Origin: Euleptes europaea
Taxonomy: Eukaryota > Chordata > Lepidosauria > Squamata > Sphaerodactylidae
Assembly: GCF_029931775.1 (NCBI RefSeq)
Contig: NC_079322.1
Location: 77,623,326-77,687,325 of the forward strand
Reading direction: 5' to 3'
Length of the DNA stretch: 64,000 nt
Positions within the stretch are counted from its first letter, which is position 1; every line of letters begins with the position of its first letter. Below are positions 63,701 to 64,000 of the stretch, piece after piece. The notes beneath the pieces were generated by a model. The model did no database searches. It was not told where the DNA came from and saw nothing but the letters and a program-made list of their open reading frames with translations. A program made the position numbers and the translations under genes.

Positions 63701-63812
63701 TACTCGGAGGAGAAGAGCTCTTTGGAACCCTGCCTCCGCTGCCGGCTGGAGTGCGACGAGAGCGAGGTCATGATCCAGGACTGCACCCCATTTTCGGACA
63801 CACTTTGCATGG
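36638..63812 (+). CDS. NRADD: p75NTR-family receptor (NRH/NRADD-like), 5' part; runs off the window
   Basis: TNF-receptor superfamily type I membrane protein of the p75 neurotrophin-receptor group. Exons 36638-36703 (signal peptide MQLARALLRGAGLWLLPLLA), 62002-62134 (CRD1) and 63429-63812 (CRD2-4) join in phase (0,1,1). This matches the NGFR layout of signal exon, CRD1 exon and CRD2-4 exon. The cysteine pattern of four CRDs is complete (CC-L-C, EPCQPCSTC, QCRPCQVC, EPCLRCRLEC). NGFR itself is nearly invariant among amniotes (e.g. CKACNLGEGVAQPCG), whereas this protein is not, so the paralogue (frog NRH1, mammalian NRADD lineage) is more likely. The symbol is tentative, by elimination. The membrane and death-domain exons are outside. 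Confidence 0.8.
37060..37955 (+). repeat. Tandem array, ~240-bp unit, about 3.7 copies
   Basis: CAGT(A/G)CAATCC starts recur at about 37068, 37305, 37546 and 37786 (spacings near 237-241). Each unit joins a palindromic block (ATTAATTTCAATTGGTTTAGAC, ACTCTGGATAGGATTGC) to the 3' end of a SINE-B (GGACCAAGGGTCTGATTC, GGCAGCTTCATGTGAAAGTG). Confidence 0.9.
37956..38394. other. Receptor intron 1, unassigned
   Basis: AT-rich toward 38310-38370. No coding signal. Confidence 0.35.
38395..38560 (-). mobile_element. SINE body fragment (Sauria/MIR-like)
   Basis: CGCAACAATCCTGCAAGGTAGG and GGTCACGCAGCTTC recall the conserved central SINE region. Old and diverged. Confidence 0.4.
38645..39140 (-). mobile_element. 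PLE piece carrying a nested CR1-a
   Basis: PLE tail scrap CCCTGTTGGTCTGCAG (38651-38666) and PLE end 39041-39140 (CGCCTTAGAGACCAG, GGGTATAAAAGC, CAAAGCTCCC) flank a minus-strand CR1-a 3' end (38671-39040). The hammerhead-like core region is degraded here. Confidence 0.6.
39595..39893 (+). mobile_element. SINE-A, full length
   Basis: GGTGTGGTATAGTGGTTAAG head to AACTCTTCTTCTTCT. Confidence 0.88.
39947..40400. mobile_element. SINE-B split by a SINE-A
   Basis: Minus SINE-B parts 39947-40066 and 40319-40400 surround a plus SINE-A (40067-40318). A further SINE-B scrap (40401-40480) follows. Confidence 0.8.
40552..40890 (-). mobile_element. CR1-a LINE 3' end
   Basis: TAGAATTGGAAGGGACCACC to CCTTTCCTCATAGGACTTGG. 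Confidence 0.87.
40891..41015 (-). mobile_element. PLE end with best-preserved hammerhead-like core
   Basis: On the minus strand: CTGATGA, GGGCGCTTTGCCCCTC, GAAAGCTTATACC, then AATCTCGTTGTTCTCTAAGG and CTTGACTCGAATC, the amniote PLE pseudo-LTR pattern. Confidence 0.7.
40978..41005 (-). ncRNA. Hammerhead-ribozyme-like core D (CTGATGA ... GAAA)
   Basis: CTGATGA at 41005-40999 and GAAA at 40981-40978, with a GGG...CCC-type stem II between. One extra A follows the first box, as in the other copies. Activity not shown. Confidence 0.55.
41165..41340. mobile_element. Decayed PLE pair
   Basis: GGCACCTTAAAGAGCAAC at the left and TTTGTCTTTAAAGCGCTAC then AAGACTCCTG at the right form inverted PLE-type ends. 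Confidence 0.45.
41341..42040. other. Receptor intron 1, unassigned
   Basis: Repeat-poor, AT-rich; a poly(A) run at 41447-41460. No exon recognised. Confidence 0.35.
42045..42252 (-). mobile_element. SINE-B, full length
   Basis: CACATGAAGCTGCCTTATAC to ACTGAGACACTGCCCC. Confidence 0.88.
42334..42808 (-). mobile_element. GGTTGCCA MITE split by CR1-a
   Basis: MITE 42334-42408 and 42690-42808 (GGAGGTTGGCAACCCTA) surround a plus-strand CR1-a 3' end ([25 protein letters not shown] end). Confidence 0.8.
42809..43375. other. Receptor intron 1, repeat-free (possible conserved noncoding element)
   Basis: 43040-43330 is unique-looking with CTTCAAAGG (TCF-like), ATGAATAATTCAA and TTCATTAATG motifs. 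No coding signal. Confidence 0.3.
43377..43790 (-). mobile_element. Old SINE/LINE tail split by a SINE-B
   Basis: AATTTATACCCCGCTGTTCTG (43400-43450) and the A-rich AAATAAACATTC segment (43673-43790) surround a full SINE-B (43458-43672). Confidence 0.65.
43791..44142. other. Receptor intron 1, mostly unassigned
   Basis: TAGCCATGATAGC and CTCATCCAGCAGGG suggest a very diverged CR1-b tail in the first half. Nothing else recognised. Confidence 0.35.
44143..44713 (-). mobile_element. CR1-a LINE 3' 0.57 kb
   Basis: Minus-strand [40 protein letters not shown], then the tail with TTCTATCATTCT. Confidence 0.9.
44714..45411. other. Receptor intron 1, unassigned
   Basis: Possible old SINE body at 45240-45375 (CTGTGAGATGAATTAGGCGG). 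Otherwise nothing. Confidence 0.35.
45412..45637 (-). mobile_element. SINE-5S, full length
   Basis: BovB-like tail AAGTTGCAGCCGACTTATGG; 5S-like CTTAGCTTCTGAGATCTGAC. Confidence 0.85.
45728..46020 (+). mobile_element. SINE-A, full length
   Basis: GAGTGGTGTAGTGGTTAAGAG to ACCAATTCTTCTT. Confidence 0.88.
46040..46175 (+). mobile_element. CR1-b tail fragment
   Basis: GGCTTCCTAGAGGCACCTGG to GATCCAGCAGGGCTCTTCTT. Confidence 0.8.
46217..46880. mobile_element. Inverted PLE ends with two nested SINEs
   Basis: Left PLE end 46217-46292 (minus) and right end 46510-46600 (plus) mirror each other (AAAGCTCATACCCTACCAGA, TTTTGTTAGTCTTTAAGGTG). A minus SINE-B (46293-46500) sits between them. A minus SINE-A (46602-46852) interrupts the right end before its TAGACTAACATGGCTACCC tail. 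Confidence 0.65.
46881..47456. other. Receptor intron 1, repeat-free (possible conserved noncoding element)
   Basis: 46900-47210 is unique-looking with GGATTAATG and AATTATGTGGTC motifs. No coding signal. Confidence 0.3.
47457..47661 (+). mobile_element. GGTTGCCA MITE, full length
   Basis: GGGGTTGCCAACCTCCAGG to TTGGAGTTGACAACG. Confidence 0.8.
47688..47880 (+). mobile_element. SINE-A with internal deletion
   Basis: Head GTATGGTGTAGTGGTTAAG joins directly to CTCTCTGAACTCTCTCAG; box B is deleted. Confidence 0.8.
47881..48317. other. Receptor intron 1, unassigned
   Basis: No feature supported. Confidence 0.35.
48318..48830 (-). mobile_element. CR1-b LINE with doubled 3' tail
   Basis: Two minus tails in tandem (about 48318-48505 and 48506-48700), then the coding end ([20 protein letters not shown]-type). 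Confidence 0.87.
48831..49252. other. Receptor intron 1; short BovB tail
   Basis: 49104-49152 is a BovB 3' end only (GTTAAGTGCCGTCAAGTTGC). The rest is unassigned. Confidence 0.5.
49253..49944 (-). mobile_element. GGTTGCCA MITE split by a PLE piece
   Basis: MITE 49253-49480 and end 49922-49944 (ACCTGGAGGTTGGCAACCCTA). The host motif CCACC..GAGGTTG appears on both sides of the insert, the same insertion site as at 15.87 kb. Confidence 0.75.
49481..49921 (+). mobile_element. PLE piece with degenerate hammerhead-like core
   Basis: TTGATGA (49657-49663), hairpin GCT-ACA-AGC, GAAA (49674-49677), in an AT-rich insert with no coding left. Confidence 0.5.
50032..50215. mobile_element. PLE inverted ends
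   Basis: GGGTACCTTTTATAGACTAAC and ATTCTTCAAGGTACCGCTGG are inverted ends around a degraded CTGAAGA...CAAAA core; tail CAACAGACTAACGCAGCCG. Confidence 0.6.
50216..50539. other. Receptor intron 1, unassigned
   Basis: Nothing recognised. Confidence 0.35.
50540..51058 (+). mobile_element. CR1-b LINE 3' 0.5 kb
   Basis: [40 protein letters not shown], then the 3' tail ending TTATGTTCTTATG. Confidence 0.9.
51059..51603. other. Receptor intron 1, unassigned
   Basis: No exon or repeat family recognised. Confidence 0.35.
51604..51850 (-). mobile_element. SINE-A, minus
   Basis: AAGAAGAAGAGTTGGTTTTT to CTTAACCACTACATCACACTGG. Confidence 0.87.
51938..52176 (-). mobile_element. SINE-A, minus, second copy
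   Basis: GGTTGGTTTTTATATGCTAAC to ACCACTACGCCACGCTGGC. Closely similar to the copy just before (shared CTCTACCTCTTAA.GAGAATC), so perhaps a local duplication. Confidence 0.85.
52321..52782. mobile_element. Two GGTTGCCA MITEs
   Basis: 52321-52468 (minus, right end lost) and 52586-52782 (plus, left end TTTGCCAGCCTCCAGG, right end lost). Confidence 0.75.
52783..53030 (+). mobile_element. SINE-A, full length
   Basis: GTGTGGTGTAGTGGTTAAGAG to AACTCTTCTTCT. Confidence 0.88.
53081..53330 (+). mobile_element. SINE-A 3' half between simple repeats
   Basis: A short (TAAGATTG)n run at 53081-53116, SINE-A from GAAGCCTGCTGGGTGACC to 53285, then an expanded (CTT/CCT)n tail to 53330. Confidence 0.8.
53548..53648 (+). 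mobile_element. PLE end, hammerhead-like core partly kept
   Basis: CTGATGA at 53567-53573, then GGGAGCTTTGACTTGC, GAACGTTTATACCCCC and AATCTTGTTGGTGCTGCTGG; the second box is degraded. Confidence 0.6.
53649..54277. other. Receptor intron 1, unassigned
   Basis: GT/GGGT-rich run at about 53983-54016. No exon recognised. Confidence 0.35.
54278..54620 (-). mobile_element. Two partial SINE-5S copies in tandem
   Basis: 54278-54485 and 54486-54620, both minus, each with the AGGCTAGCC end and the TTCTGAG.TCTGAT.AGATC block. The second lacks the tail. Confidence 0.8.
54621..55019. other. Receptor intron 1, unassigned
   Basis: Only a SINE-A head scrap at 54990-55015 (GACCACTACACCACACTG). Confidence 0.35.
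55023..55208 (-). mobile_element. GGTTGCCA MITE
   Basis: TAGGGTTGCCAGGTCCC to CTGGAGGCTGGGAAACC. Confidence 0.82.
55209..55832. other. Receptor intron 1, unassigned
   Basis: No repeat or exon recognised. Confidence 0.35.
55833..56506 (+). mobile_element. CR1-b LINE, 0.67 kb 3' end
   Basis: One open frame still covers the RT C-terminus: [60 protein letters not shown]. The 3' tail follows. Among the youngest-looking copies here. Confidence 0.92.
56510..56770 (+). mobile_element. Older CR1-like fragment
   Basis: CTTCTCCCTCTTCCATAATACC and AAACTGTGGGATTCTGCC correspond to the CR1-b coding end but are strongly diverged. Confidence 0.5.
56778..58445 (-). mobile_element. BovB LINE, largest copy, split by CR1-a
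   Basis: Minus: 56778-57003 (3' end), 57460-58015 (RYADDTTLLTDDSEDLNRLV, LQLNIKKIKVMTMGELYNFK, GDCSQGIRRRLRMGRAAMKE, ESWTLKKADGKKVDSFEMWC) and about 58250-58440 (further upstream RT, degraded). RYADD is the RT catalytic motif. A CR1-a lies within. Confidence 0.88.
57004..57455. mobile_element. CR1-a with foldback, inside BovB
   Basis: 57004-57050 plus scrap; 57050-57080 minus; 57090-57455 plus to GATTCTATGA. The inner foldback uses the same CR1 segment (TTTGATTTAATTTCAACCCG) as the copy at 12.9 kb. Confidence 0.8.
58460..58660 (+). mobile_element. Diverged CR1-b-like tail
   Basis: TTAGCCATGATAATAAAATGG, GCATACCTCAGAATGCC, GGTTATACCCTTGGTCCAATC parallel the CR1-b tail with many differences. 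Confidence 0.4.
58661..59564. other. Receptor intron 1, unassigned
   Basis: Repeat-poor; no exon supported. Confidence 0.35.
59565..60275. mobile_element. GGTTGCCA MITE cluster: outer copy with two inner copies
   Basis: Scrap 59565-59650. The outer copy starts near 59650 and ends GTTGGCAACCCTA at about 60275. Inner copy 1 is 59730-59922, with perfect 8-bp duplications GAGGGACT (59722-59729 and 59923-59930). Inner copy 2 is about 60012-60214, with GCCTGAAA/CCTGGAAA. Confidence 0.88.
60277..60392 (-). mobile_element. GGTTGCCA MITE, half copy
   Basis: TAATGCCATTGAGTCTCCCC to GGAGGTTGGCAAGCCTA. Confidence 0.75.
60393..60654. other. Receptor intron 1; (GAA)n run
   Basis: AAGAAGAAGAAGAAGAAG at about 60588-60605. 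Otherwise unassigned. Confidence 0.4.
60655..60790 (-). mobile_element. GGTTGCCA MITE fragment
   Basis: GTGGTTGCCAACTCC to AACTGTTGTCTGGAGACC. Confidence 0.72.
60791..61040. other. Receptor intron 1, unassigned
   Basis: Nothing recognised. Confidence 0.3.
61041..61484 (+). mobile_element. MITE end and SINE-A
   Basis: 61041-61092 is a GGTTGCCA MITE left end. 61146-61484 is a SINE-A (GCGTGGTGTAGTGGTTCAG to ACCAACCCTCTTCC, then CTC repeats). Confidence 0.8.
61485..61738 (+). mobile_element. LINE 3' UTR scrap
   Basis: GGGTAAAGGCAGGTTACAAATG and the AAATAAAATTAATAAATAA tail are typical LINE 3' ends. No coding left. Confidence 0.4.
61739..61835 (+). mobile_element. PLE end, degraded hammerhead-like core
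   Basis: CTAACGA (61740-61746), GGGAACTTTGATGCCT, GAAA (61764-61767), GTTTATACCCCG then ATCTTGTTGTCCTTTAAGG. Confidence 0.55.
62002..62134 (+). CDS. NRADD: Receptor exon 2 (CRD1)
   Basis: 133 nt. Encodes VLANQGCENGHFTSAGDCCD, LCPPGYGVMVPCGNTNTKCE and PCVQ. Acceptor TGTGTTCAG, donor CAAA|GTGAGT. The six CRD1 cysteines keep the p75 spacing, including the adjacent CC. Confidence 0.9.
62246..62524 (+). mobile_element. GGTTGCCA MITE in a BovB tail, with MITE scrap
   Basis: 62246-62463 full copy; 62464-62524 internal scrap of another. AAAGTGCCATCAAG just before it is a BovB 3'-end scrap. Confidence 0.78.
62680..62965 (-). mobile_element. CR1-a 3' end
   Basis: ATCATAGAATCATAGAGTTGG to GAGGAACCGCTCTGACTG. 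Confidence 0.88.
63007..63325. mobile_element. GGGGTCCCC MITE (hAT-like), complete
   Basis: CTGGGGTCCCCAACCTTTG at left and GTGGGGGAGCCCTG at right, flanked by CTGTAGAG (62999-63006) and CTGCAGAG (63326-63333), an 8-bp duplication with one mismatch. Only about 100 bases upstream of receptor exon 3. Confidence 0.85.
63429..63812 (+). CDS. NRADD: Receptor exon 3 (CRD2-CRD4)
   Basis: 384 nt. Encodes NLTFSSVASATEPCQPCSTC, CPRGQYLHAGNGSHGAGQCR, CQVCPAGYGAIQPCGPSANT, CPEGYYSEEKSSLEPCLRCR and DCTPFSDTLC. All CRD2-4 cysteines are present. N-glycosylation sites NLT (its Asn made across the exon 2/3 junction) and NGS are visible. Donor ATGG|GTATGT, phase 1. Confidence 0.92.
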
Positions 63813-63872
63813 GTATGTGCCAACAGAATGAAATGTAGGCAAGGCTGGTGTGTGAGGGCTAGGTGCTGGATT

Positions 63873-64000
63873 TATGGTTGCCAACCTCCAGGTGGGGTAG
63901 GGTTGCCAGGTCCGTCTTTGCCACTGGCAGGAGGTTTTTGGGGTGGAGGGTGGGATTTGGGGAGGGGAGGGACTTCAAGGCCATAGAGTCCAATGGCCAA
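63873..64000. mobile_element. GGTTGCCA MITE(s), cut by the window edge
   Basis: A left end at 63873 (TGGTTGCCAACCTCCAGG), then a second left end at 63899 (TAGGGTTGCCAGGTCC) running off the window; one copy is probably inserted in another. Confidence 0.75.

Noticed and set aside
36638-63812. Assignment as NGFR itself
   Set aside because: Exon layout fits, but the ectodomain lacks the nearly invariant NGFR residues; the paralogue is favoured, although not proven.

Overview
This window is vertebrate nuclear DNA, most likely from a squamate reptile (a lizard, possibly a gecko; the species is not determinable here). It has two multi-exon genes with GT/AG introns, two CpG-rich promoter regions and a dense load of the repeats expected in squamates: BovB/RTE and CR1 LINEs, tRNA- and 5S-rRNA-derived SINEs, Penelope-like elements (PLEs) and hAT-type MITEs.

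Layout. 1-2235 is repeat-poor and looks like the 3' UTR of an upstream plus-strand gene, with an AATAAA at 2200. A CpG-rich region at about 3225-4000 is the likely promoter and untranslated first exon of a D-serine dehydratase gene (DSD). Its seven coding exons lie at 5973-6121, 6897-7177, 9263-9440, 20391-20512, 21845-22034, 24042-24147 and 25283-25372. They join in phase into 371 residues with the PLP lysine (Lys45) and the zinc pair His342/Cys344. From 25.4 to 35.8 kb there is almost only repeat. A second CpG island (about 35.9-37.0 kb) holds the signal-peptide exon of a p75-type neurotrophin-receptor family gene (36638-36703). After a 25.3-kb intron follow the exon for cysteine-rich domain 1 (62002-62134) and the exon for CRD2-4 (63429-63812). 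The stalk, transmembrane and death-domain exons must lie beyond the right edge. The ectodomain is too diverged for NGFR itself and fits the NRH/NRADD paralogue lineage. The two genes have no evident shared pathway.

Repeat families, as labelled below. GGTTGCCA MITE: about 200 bp, ends TAGGGTTGCC...GGCAACCCTA, 8-bp target duplications, roughly 39 copies or fragments. GGGGTCCCC MITE: a second hAT-like family. SINE-A: tRNA-like head with a (CTT)n tail. SINE-B: tRNA-Ala-like head. SINE-5S: 5S-rRNA-derived with a BovB-like tail. CR1-a: 3' end in ATTCTATG repeats. CR1-b: 3' end in TTCTTATG repeats. PLE: Penelope-like pieces carrying hammerhead-ribozyme-like cores (CTGANGA, stem, GAAA).

The most interesting non-genic signals are the repeated hammerhead-like cores, the recurrent insertion of different PLE pieces inside GGTTGCCA MITEs (twice at the same subterminal site), multi-level nests of elements, a 240-bp tandem array built from two older repeats just behind the receptor's first exon, and a SINE tail that supplies the polypyrimidine tract of DSD exon 2. 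I found no clear tRNA, rRNA or other structural RNA gene, no CRISPR and no complete autonomous transposon. Coordinates of repeats are by eye and may be off by some bases.
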